From positions 1 to 55,082 of IMG/VR virus record IMGVR_UViG_3300030430_005159: a stretch of DNA of 55,082 bases; one strand, 5' to 3'. This document shows, piece after piece, positions 5,924 to 15,100 of this stretch. A program made the translations under genes and the position numbers. The number at the start of each line of letters is the position of its first letter. Positions within the stretch are counted from its first letter, which is position 1. Source of the DNA: a virus. A model generated the notes under the pieces. It made no database searches, was not told where the DNA came from, and saw only the letters and a list, made by a program, of their open reading frames with translations.

Positions 5924-7987
5924 TTAGAGCGTAATGGTTGTGGATGACGGATTGAAGTAGATGACGTTCGTGGTGGCTGTTCCATACCCAACGATGCGAA
6001 CGTGATCGCCCGCCGCCGATGGAGCAGTGAAATCGATTTGCGACTCTGCCTCGCTGACGTAACAGGGTTGGCCAACCGCGAATGTGCCCTCGATGTAGCT
6101 GTTTAGTTTGAAAAACCCTTTCAGCAGAATGCCCGCGCTAATCGCGTCACCCAGTGCAATACCAATCAAAGAATTCGTGGAGCCTACAGCGTCTGCGTCC
6201 GCATACTTCCAATTTCCGCCGGGATGCAAATACATGAGTCTTCCGGCCGAAAGGGAGTCGGTCCCATCCTCAGTTCCGAAGTAAACAATCTCACCGATGC
6301 CTGTATCGTTTGCAAGGTTCGCGATCCCACCAAAGTTGCTGGTGACGCCGAAGGTATCAAAGATGGCCACGGGTGTCGCGCTGTGCGCGCCGGTACCGCT
6401 GCTGGTGGGGATGCCCGATGCAATCTCAACGGAGCCGGGGACCCCCGTACCAGTGCCCAGTCCACCACCGATCGTGATGTTTTTTCCGTCTTGGTTTGTC
6501 CCAGATGTCGCCGTTGCCGATACGTTCGGCAGAGAACTTCCTCCTGTAATACTGACAAGGTCAGCACCGTTGACTCGTAGCTTGATCTCGTTGTCCGTGC
6601 CGAAGTCAATAAGGTTGTCGGCATCGCGACCGATGGTCAGGCTCGCATTCTTGATTTCTGAGATTGCGCTATGGGTTGCAGCCATGCGCGCCGCGGACAG
6701 TGTGCCGGTCGAGATGTTTGATGCATTGAGTGTCGTCAAACTGGCGCCGCTACCAGAAAACACTGTGCTTGACAGTGTCCCCGTGCTTGGGTTGTAGGTC
6801 AGGTTGCCATCCATCTCCAGACCAACGTTGCCCGTACTCGAAGTCGCATCCTCAACAAACGTAATGAGGTTTTCTTCGTTCGTGCTTTCGTTGTCTGTGA
6901 CAAGGACATGGGATGCGTTTGTTGCGTTCGTTGCATTCGTCGCGTTCGTTGCGTTGGTCGCATTCGTAGCGTTTGTGACCGTTACACCGGCAATGACCGT
7001 GTTGAGTGCGACACCACCGACTGTAATCGCGTCAGCTTCCAAAGTGCCGTCAAAGTCTCCATCAACGGCGTCAATGTTGCCTTTGAACACTGTAGCCGTC
7101 AACGTGCCACTGCTTGGGTTGTACGTGAGGTCTCCGTCCATTTCAAGGCCCACGTTACCGGTGGTGCTCGTGGCATCCTCAACAAACGCCAACAGGCACT
7201 CCTCGTCAGTGCTTTCATTGTCAGTCACAAGAACATGTGAGGCATTCGTAGCGTTCGTGGCATTTGTCGCATTCGTCGCATTGGTCGCATTGGTCGCGTT
7301 TGTAACTGTAACGCCAGCAATCACGGTATTCAGTGCTGTACCACCCACTGTGATGGCATCAGCTTCAAGCGTGCCGTCGATGTCCGCATCACCACTGATG
7401 TCCAGCGATCCAGCATCCAACTCGCCTGTGAGCGTGACGTTGCGGAACCCTGTGATGTCTTTGTTAGTGTCGACCGTAACGGCCTTGGATGCAACAACTG
7501 TTCCGGCCGTTGAACCATCAAGCTTGTTGAGTTCCGCAGTGCTCAGTGTTGCGCCATCCAGAATCTCAAGCTCTGTTTCGGTGATTGCGGCGCTGCCGAT
7601 CGTGAAACCTGTGGCGGTCACGACTCCCGACGAGGTAATTGCGCCAGTCTTCAAAGCAGCGTCCGTAAGTGACAAGTCACCAGTTGAGGCGCCTGTAAAC
7701 GTGCCTGTAGCAACCGTGACCTTGTCTTCGCTTTCGTCCCATCCAATAAACACGTTGTTCGAGCTACCACGCTCAATGACAAGCCCTGCATCGCCAGATG
7801 GCGTACCAGAGGTTCCGTTTGCCAACTCAATTAGCTTGTCCGAGATGACGCTGTTGGTCGTAGCAATTGTGGTCGTTGTCCCGTTTACGGTCAAACTTCC
7901 AGTGATGACGGCATCGCCACTAATATCAGCATCGGTAGCGCTGATTTTTTGTCCGCGCCCAGTAAAAGATCCGTTGAATGTGGGCAT
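5924..7987 (-). CDS. Long tail fibre protein with Asn-Ala-Thr repeats
   Basis: A 687-residue protein, a typical low-complexity fibre: Thr/Gly/Ser/Asn-rich strands and the phage fibre phrases SGDAVITGSLTVNGTTTT and GDLSLTDAALKTGAITSSG. It contains an internal duplication of about 108 residues. Each copy runs from GTLEADAITVGG through a block of N-A-T triplets (six, then N-A-S) to VTDNES...NVGLEMDG, TYNPS and GTL; the triplet blocks lie at DNA 7241-7302 and 6911-6975. The C-terminal part (about 500-687) is a different domain with GRLMYLHPGGNWKYADADAVG. Probably a trimeric receptor-binding fibre. Its neighbours are the BNR tip protein and a smaller virion protein. Confidence 0.8.
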   Translation of the reverse strand: MPTFNGSFTGRGQKISATDADISGDAVITGSLTVNGTTTTIATTNSVISDKLIELANGTSGTPSGDAGLVIERGSSNNVFIGWDESEDKVTVATGTFTGASTGDLSLTDAALKTGAITSSGVVTATGFTIGSAAITETELEILDGATLSTAELNKLDGSTAGTVVASKAVTVDTNKDITGFRNVTLTGELDAGSLDISGDADIDGTLEADAITVGGTALNTVIAGVTVTNATNATNATNATNATNATNASHVLVTDNESTDEECLLAFVEDATSTTGNVGLEMDGDLTYNPSSGTLTATVFKGNIDAVDGDFDGTLEADAITVGGVALNTVIAGVTVTNATNATNATNATNATNATNASHVLVTDNESTNEENLITFVEDATSSTGNVGLEMDGNLTYNPSTGTLSSTVFSGSGASLTTLNASNISTGTLSAARMAATHSAISEIKNASLTIGRDADNLIDFGTDNEIKLRVNGADLVSITGGSSLPNVSATATSGTNQDGKNITIGGGLGTGTGVPGSVEIASGIPTSSGTGAHSATPVAIFDTFGVTSNFGGIANLANDTGIGEIVYFGTEDGTDSLSAGRLMYLHPGGNWKYADADAVGSTNSLIGIALGDAISAGILLKGFFKLNSYIEGTFAVGQPCYVSEAESQIDFTAPSAAGDHVRIVGYGTATTNVIYFNPSSTTITL
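6911..7302 (-). repeat. Two 9-bp tandem-repeat blocks inside a duplicated fibre segment
   Basis: Blocks at 7241-7302 and 6911-6975 each hold about seven 9-base units encoding Asn-Ala-Thr (last one Asn-Ala-Ser). They are about 330 bases apart and belong to a duplication of a larger coding unit. Synonymous codons vary between units (AAC/AAT, GCA/GCG, ACG/ACA), so the repeat is conserved at protein level. Confidence 0.85.
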
Positions 7988-7996
7988 CGTCCTTCC

Positions 7997-8425
7997 TTAT
8001 GTTTCGGTGTGCCAATGCAGTCGAGCCTTGCTGACCTTACAGGGTTCTCCGGGCTTGATCCACACGTAGCATTTTCCGGCTTCTGATTGTCCCGATGGGG
8101 CGGTAATGAACAGCTTGTCCAATGAGATGACACAGTGAACCACGCCGCTCGAACCGCCCGTAGTTACTGCTACACCCGTGATTTTCGATGTCAGCGGATC
8201 GTCCCCTGTCGAATCCCACGTCATGTAGACCGCAATATCATCTGTGCCCGCATATTCCGTGAGAACCAAATCAAGCTGTGAAAACGAGCAAGACTGAGGC
8301 AGCGCTCGTGACTTTGCATCACTGGGGGTACCCGTGGTCTGCTCAGCCAAAAGCGTAGATGTGAAAACAGATGTGTCCGTAATGTTCGTCACTGCCGTAT
8401 TCGTGATGAACCCTGATCGAGCCAT
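7997..8425 (-). CDS. Small beta-rich virion protein
   Basis: A 142-residue protein. It has a Thr-rich N-terminus (TNTAVTNITDTSVFTSTLLAEQTTG), beta strands (LDLVLTEYAGTDDIAVYMTWDSTGDDPL, GVVHCVISLDKLFITAP) and a C-terminal CYVWIKPGEPCKVSKARLHWHTE. The strand pattern resembles phage head-fibre or tail-appendage proteins that carry an average-looking DIAVYMTWDSTGDDPLT segment. Nine bases separate it from the fibre gene. No enzyme motif seen. Confidence 0.6.
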   Translation of the reverse strand: MARSGFITNTAVTNITDTSVFTSTLLAEQTTGTPSDAKSRALPQSCSFSQLDLVLTEYAGTDDIAVYMTWDSTGDDPLTSKITGVAVTTGGSSGVVHCVISLDKLFITAPSGQSEAGKCYVWIKPGEPCKVSKARLHWHTET

Positions 8426-8450
8426 GCGAGCCTCCTAATAAAGGGATTGA

Positions 8451-8468
8451 GGGGGCCTTAAAGCCCCC
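8451..8468 (-). terminator. Hairpin between two virion genes, weak terminator or processing site
   Basis: On the minus strand GGGGGC-TTTAAG-GCCCCC lies between the 202-residue gene and the 142-residue gene. It is followed only by a mixed pyrimidine stretch, so termination would be partial. Confidence 0.4.
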
Positions 8469-8486
8469 CGAATCAGTGGTTCAGGA

Positions 8487-9095
8487 TCAGGTAGACGGGT
8501 TGACGATGTCTACGCAGAACACGTCTGAGCGGCAGGAGTTACTCGCCGACGCTGCACTCCATTGAGCACTGATAGCAAGAGTCTGCTCCACAGTTGTGTC
8601 GAGTGCAAATGACGCCTTGATTGTGCGCTTGGCTTGTGTCCCAACGGCATCGGGATCTTGATACTCACACATTGCTACGGCTGTACCAGAAGAACCAATG
8701 GTGCGAACTTGAATCACAGCATCGACATAGAAAACATCATTTGCAGCTACTTCAGCGTCAGTAGTGGTAATAATTTCTTCTCGGCTAGCCAGTGCAGTTG
8801 ACGTTGGTCCGAGGCTCAAGAAAAACTGAAGATCGGGATTACTTGTTACCGCAGTAACAATGCTCATTCCTTGAACACGAATGGTCGAACCGGCAACAAG
8901 CGTGTTGGCAGGAATCGCCAAAGAATCCAAAGCGGTTTCGGTCGTTGTGTTGGTGAGTGCGGAGCTAGCAGCCGTCTTCGTGGCAGCTTGACCACCAACA
9001 TGCATTTTGGCTCCACCACCGCGACCGTGGTCAACCATCATTGCAATACCGTGTTCGAGGGCGCGGCCTCCGGTCAGTTCAGGAATTTGAGACAT
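8487..9095 (-). CDS. Jelly-roll-like virion appendage protein
   Basis: A 202-residue protein with start ATG preceded by GGAG six bases upstream. Residues 50-200 read as a beta sandwich: TALDSLAIPANTLVAGSTIRVQGMSIVTAV, LQFFLSLGPT, ANDVFYVDAVIQVRTIGSSGTAVAMCEY and the LDTTVEQTLAISAQWS strand. The phrase IPANTLxxGSTIRVxG recurs in phage fibre knob and head-fibre proteins. The N-terminal 35 residues (GGRALEHGIAMMVDHGRGGGAK) may be the attachment peptide. First gene after the 2509-residue virion protein. Confidence 0.65.
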   Translation of the reverse strand: MSQIPELTGGRALEHGIAMMVDHGRGGGAKMHVGGQAATKTAASSALTNTTTETALDSLAIPANTLVAGSTIRVQGMSIVTAVTSNPDLQFFLSLGPTSTALASREEIITTTDAEVAANDVFYVDAVIQVRTIGSSGTAVAMCEYQDPDAVGTQAKRTIKASFALDTTVEQTLAISAQWSAASASNSCRSDVFCVDIVNPST

Positions 9096-9150
9096 TTAAT
9101 ACTCCATATGGGGAAGGGGAAGTGGATTCGGGTTTAGGGTAACACAATGA

Positions 9151-9187
9151 CCTATATACGTGGACTTATATTATCAAAGCAACATCG
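9151..9187 (-). promoter_or_regulatory. Candidate leftward promoter in the gap before the fibre genes
   Basis: The 96-base gap 9096-9191 is AT-rich. On the minus strand TTGCTT is followed 17 bases later by GTATAT (18 to TATATA). It would serve the fibre/lysis block. Both boxes are weak. Confidence 0.3.
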
Positions 9188-9191
9188 GTAC

Positions 9192-12100
9192 TTATTGTTT
9201 ATCGGTTTTTGTCTTGTACGTCTCGATGTCCCCGCGAAGCGCACGATTGATTGGTTTTTCGATAACAGGATTTGGAGCCAATCCGCCTAATAAGATTTTT
9301 GTACCTTCGAGCGGGAAAAATTGAACTCTTGGCAAACTAATTCGAGTGCCATCGCTGGAGACAAATGTAAAGGGTTGACCCATGCGAACGGATTGCGTTG
9401 CCGTCTCAAGATCGAATCCACCAACCCGGTCACTCGGGCGTACGAAGGTTTCTTGTCTTTTGTCTCTCGCAAAGCCCAACTCAACAGCACCCGGAATGTA
9501 CGCCAATGCAGGCTTGTCTCCAGAGATGTCTCGGACGAAGTCAGAAACTTGAAGACCAGACTCAATGACTCCAATGTTGGATCGTGCCACAGCCTCAAGC
9601 ATTTTGCCCGCTCGCCCAGTGAAGGGAGTCTGCAAGAAATTCAAAAAGAAAGCCGCACGTTTTTTGTTGTTGGCAACGTAAATTCCGTGGCCGGGCGTCT
9701 CCAGCTTCTCGGGATTTATATACTTTCCTTCATCGTCTGCGAAAGTTCTTTTGATTGAGCCGTAAGGAATGAACTGGATGTCCAAGGAATCTCTGAGCGC
9801 ACCGCCAGTAATGTCATCGTCTAACTGCACGATGTATGAGGGGACTTGGAATGTCGCACGATCCAAGTCGAAGCCGCGTGGGTCCCGACCTATTGCCTGT
9901 TGAAGCAACTGTGATATGAATGGGTTCGCGCGATTGAAAACAGCGTTTAAAGAGGCTTGTTGCTCCAGCGGTCCGACACCGACGCCGATTGAACTTACAA
10001 GCTCTACCAAAAGCTGAAGAATGTCAGCCACCAACATGTACGGCAACCGCACCATTTTGCCGCCAATCATAAATGGCAACGTCACACGAGTCTTGTCATA
10101 CGGCGCCATCCCCAACTCGGGATCTTCGAAATCCAAAGCCTGCAACTGGCTGTTCCGCGCTAACTTCAGTTGGGCAATAATTTTATCTGGATTTTCAACT
10201 AACGTCCGAGCAAACAATTGAGACGCTTGAGAGAAATAGGTCCAAAAAGCGAAGAATGCTTTGAAATACTCTTTATCCATCGCGGATACTTGACTGTAAT
10301 CCAAAGCGATTTTTCGAGTCCCTGTAGCCGCAGCTTGCAAAGATTGTCCCTCATCGACAAGCTGTCGCGCGATGCTGATTCTGGAAATGAGATCGATGGA
10401 ATTAAAAACTTCACGATAAAAATTGTTCAACCGAGCCACAGGATTATTTGGACTCAAAAGTTTTCCGATTGTTAGACCGCCAGCGGATCCGAGCGCCATT
10501 CCTGTTGCAGCACCTACAGGTCCAGCGTTCATGAGGCCAATCGCAGAACCCATGACCCCACCAATTCTCATCGCTGTAAACTCGGGATGTGCTTTGAAGA
10601 ACGCATCACGAATTCTGTTGGATGCTTGTGGGCTGGCCACGGACGCAGCAAACGATTTGTTGAAACCATTGGCAATGAAGTTGTTTGCAAAATGTTCTGC
10701 TGTAAAAATGCGCCCATCAGGTGTGACGTGGGGCCGAGTGTCGGGATTAGATTTGCCGTGACCAAACATTCTGGCCACGACTCCAGCGCTGAAGTTGACT
10801 CCACCTCCGCGCATTTTGTCGGCCGCCAGTTCGATCGGAGTTCTCAAGGTTTCGGCAGCAACCCTCCCTGCTGCTTTTGTGCTCAACCCAGCGTGAATCT
10901 GGCTCAGGCCACCCACAAACATACTGAATGCGTACGGAAGCATTGGCAAGCCTCCAACACCAATCAAAAGTCTGCGGTAATGGGTGGAGGGATTGAAAAC
11001 TAAATCGCCTAACTGCCCAATCATTGTGAGCGTGTTGGACAATTCTTGTTTCGAAAACTTTTTAAGGGCCTCGATATCGAAAGTGTCTGGAATGCTTTCA
11101 TTTTTCTTGTAGAAAACAATGTTGTTTTCACCAATATTTCGTTCGAAATATTTACCAAAAAAAGTTGTAGATACACGCCTGTTGGTTTGTTCAAATATTT
11201 CATTGATGCTATTCAATAGATTATCTGGAATAAGGAATTTTTTGTCACCCAAAAACACCTCGGCAAGGTCGCCTTTAGCGCGAGGGAGGCCAAGAGAGTC
11301 CAATATTCTGCCAGCCTCGAAACGGGCCTCGTTTTCGAACCGCGTGTATGCTTGATTTCTGTTATCGATGTATTTTTCTTCAAAAACACCGAGCGCATCT
11401 TTCACCGGTCTGCCAGCAGGTATTACTTTATCTCCAGCATCCGGTGTCTTGACTATGGTTGTTTTGGTGTCGAATCGCAACTCAGCGCGAATAAACTCGG
11501 CAACCAAGTCTGTGTATTTTGCGCGATCGGCGGGCATGCCCTCAACAGGGTCCAACGTGTCAACAATTTGCCGCCTAAATTTAGCGAAGCCGAGATCAGA
11601 AAGTTGCTTCCCGATTGCATTCAACATTTCATCTTGCTTCATATAAACAAGAATATTTGTCATCATGCTTAGCTCATCACCATATTGTTCGAAATTCCTT
11701 TCGCTTTCCTTTGTGAAAGCCTTCTGTTCTTCGAGTGATCGCCTATATACATCCCTTGATTTTGCTATCAATCCGCCGAGATCTTTTTCGGTCGTCGCTA
11801 CAGCTTTGACTCCAAGCATATTTCCAGTATAAAAATCTTTGTATAACTTTCGTACTGTCTCATGAGAAAAACTATATGTATTAATATTTTTAATTGAGTT
11901 CGCGTCTAAATCTCCGACTGCGCGAGCAAACAAGCTGTTTGTGGTCGCAACAACGTAGTCTCGCTTAGATTGCAAACCGGTCATCAAAATTTGCACAGAC
12001 TCAGCGATAATATTCATCTGCTCCTGAGTAAGGGGGGCATCATCGAGTCCGACCTTTTGAATTTTTAGTTGCCGCAGCGCTTGAAGTGATTTGCGCTCCT

Positions 12101-15100
12101 GACGAGTCATGCCATGGAACCCATCCAAAAGATTTTGAATGGCGTAAAGCTCTTTGTAAAGGACTGGCAATGTGACCGGATCGTCTGCTATTTCGAAACT
12201 TTTAGGAACCCGAAACCCGAACGGCCGAGCGTCAGCAGTTTCGGCATTTTCAAATGCGCGTCGAGTGTCTGCATCGATTCGAGTCTTGTACCCCTCAAAC
12301 AGATCTGTGAGTCGAAATAGCTGGTCGACACTTTCCAGAGCGATTCTGGGTACGAACACCTCGACCATGTCCTTATAAAACTCAAATGGGAACTTTGATG
12401 GATGCGCCTCCGCAAGCCGTGCAAGCTCATTTGGCACGTCTGCCAGACTACGAAGCCACTTGTCCCATTGCGCTACAAACGCTGGATCCGCGTTCTTTTT
12501 TGTGATTTTCGGCAACTCCGCGAGGAACTTTTCCGAAACAAAATCGAGGATGCTTGAAACCCAAGCGAAGTAGGGAACACCGTAAAACCTGAACATCGCA
12601 AAATATTGAGAAACATTTGCGAGATAGCCGGGATGAACTGAATTTCGATCGAGCCTATGAAGTGGGCTTACAGCGGTATCCTGCACCACCTGAATAATTT
12701 TATTGAACTCATTCACGGACAAAATTGTGAGGTTAGCGTCGGGATCCAACAGGCTTATCGGAAGATTGTTTGAAAGAGGGCTCTTGCCGAGTTCTTGAAG
12801 CAAAGTTTTCAGCCCGGCCTGCTCTACTGGCTCCAACACCAAAAACGGCTCAGTGTTGATGATTGTTTGAAGTTTTGTTTGAGCTTTGCGATGCAGCGGC
12901 ATCGCCTCTCTTTCTCGAATGCGGTTTGCAAATGCAGTGATATCTGCCTGTGTGACACCCTCGATGTCCTTGCCCATACCGATATCGGTGAAACCTCGCT
13001 CGCCGTCCTCAGCAAAGTTTCGCCCTCTGGTTCTGCGACCGATTTCATCTGGGGGTAAACCCATGGCGTCAGTCATCATTTGACGTTGTTTATCAATGAT
13101 TGCGGGAACTCTGAACTTCGGCACCGAAAATCGCTCTGTACCCACCGTTACATCAGTTCCCGCACGATGTGCTTTGCGAAACTCTTGAACTCGGATCAGT
13201 GCATAAATTTTATGACCAATATCAATAGGGTCATAGGCAAAGTCGTCAAACGTCTGACGTGCAGAACGCGTTCTTTGACCAGTCCGGGCATCCACTCCCT
13301 CATCCACTACAACTCGCATTTTCAAACCGAAATATGAACGCAACGCCTCCAAAGACATGTTCATTTCGGTTGCAGATGCGGCCGCAGCAACACGGCGTTT
13401 ACGATCGTTAAAAGAACGCTCTTGTTCAGTTCCGCTTACAATGATCGGATCCCGATTTCTCCTGCGTACATCCGACACAATCGCCTGCACAGCGTATCGA
13501 TCCTGAGGAAGCTCACCAAACTCAAGATCCCAGTACTCACGAACTTGACGTGGCAATAGGCCGGGTCGCTTTCGCAGCTTCGAAAAGAAATGATGCAGGT
13601 TGAACCAGAGGTTGTGCATCAGGTCTGATGTGTACGTGTCTGATAATGATTTTGTTCTTCGGTAATGGGTCCAAGCGGACGACAACTCATCACTGCCAGT
13701 TTTGGTAAGCGTTGCCACGCCGGCATCGTCTACCGTGTGGTCGAACATCTTGATCAGCTTTTGAGAAAACTCAGGACCGGTCAAACGAATCAACAATTGT
13801 GAATCGGCAGACCAGAGGTCATCGATTTTTCCATCTTTGAAAATGCTTAGTACGGCTTTGCCGGTTGCAGCGTCGTATTGAAAGTCCGATGCCGGAACAT
13901 CACCATCACCCTGCAATCGCCTTCTGCCGGCGGCTGAAACCAAGTCCATGTTGACATCTGGGCCTTCGTCCAGAAAACGAACCTCAAGGCCGTCGATGAC
14001 TTGTTCTGCAAAGTTGAAAGGAGTCCTCGTGTCGTCTGCTGCCTTGAATGCGCGGTGCTCGATCTGTGCGAGAAACGTTGCCCCATCGTCGGCGCTAATT
14101 CGACCCTGTGATACCGCATCGTTGATGGATTTACGAATGTTGCCGAACGCAGGTGATGACCGAAACGCAGCAACACGATGATTGCCGAGTTTTCGTATGA
14201 CTGCTTCGGCGGATCGTGACACTTCACCTGATTGTCGTGTCACTTGTTCAAAAGCAGCAAGCACAACTTTGAAATCCACACCGATTGCATCGGCAATCTT
14301 TTCAGCAGTTGCACGTTCGAACGCAGTTAAAACCAGCGGGTCGTTGCCTCTTGCGCCTTTTGGTCGCTGCAACGGGTTGACGTTCCGGTTGGTCATGTCG
14401 ATCGCTTGGTCATGCAAAATGTTTCGCATGTTCAACACGGGATCCACGTTTTTATCTCGTGTCGTGCTCCCCATGACTTCTTGTTGGAACGCTCGATTCT
14501 TGAATCCCGGAGCATAGAACCTTTGACGGCTTGCGTATTTTGCGGCACCCGTAGTCATGGTAGCGGCTCGCTTGACGCCTTGAAGCAAGCCTCGCTCAAC
14601 ATTCATCATGTCGAGGGCGCCGCCCGTCAGGTTTGCAAAGTTGTATCCGAAGTCTCCCGGCTTCAAACCCTTGGAGCGAGCGATCTCGTTGAATGCAACG
14701 CCGAAGCCACCTGTTCCCGTGACAAGTCTTGCGTGAGCCTTAGCAAAATAACTTGAGTTTGGTGGTCGAATCCCGATACCTCCCATTCGGTCCAAACCGG
14801 CGCCGGTGGGAAGAGCGATACCGTTTGGAAGACCGAGGGACTCGAACAAAGGCTTGGATGTTGGGGTGGGGCTGAACCCGACCTCCACTTCGGAAAGCAG
14901 TGTTGGCACCGCATTTGCCAAGTCGGTCAATTGACCCATTGTGGAACGTTTCATCAAAACGCCATGATCGTCCGTCTGAACAGGCTTGAGGTATACACCC
15001 AAGGCTTCTTTTTCTGTGATCCGAGTCGCGCGCGCGCCTGTTTCCTCGTTCAAATATCGATTCGTTTCATTTGCCCACGCCTTGACCGCATCGAAGTCAG

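Noticed and set aside
6804-8069. 421-residue rightward frame opposite the fibre gene
   Set aside because: Val/Ser-rich shadow of the Thr/Asn-rich fibre coding on the other strand; no start signal.
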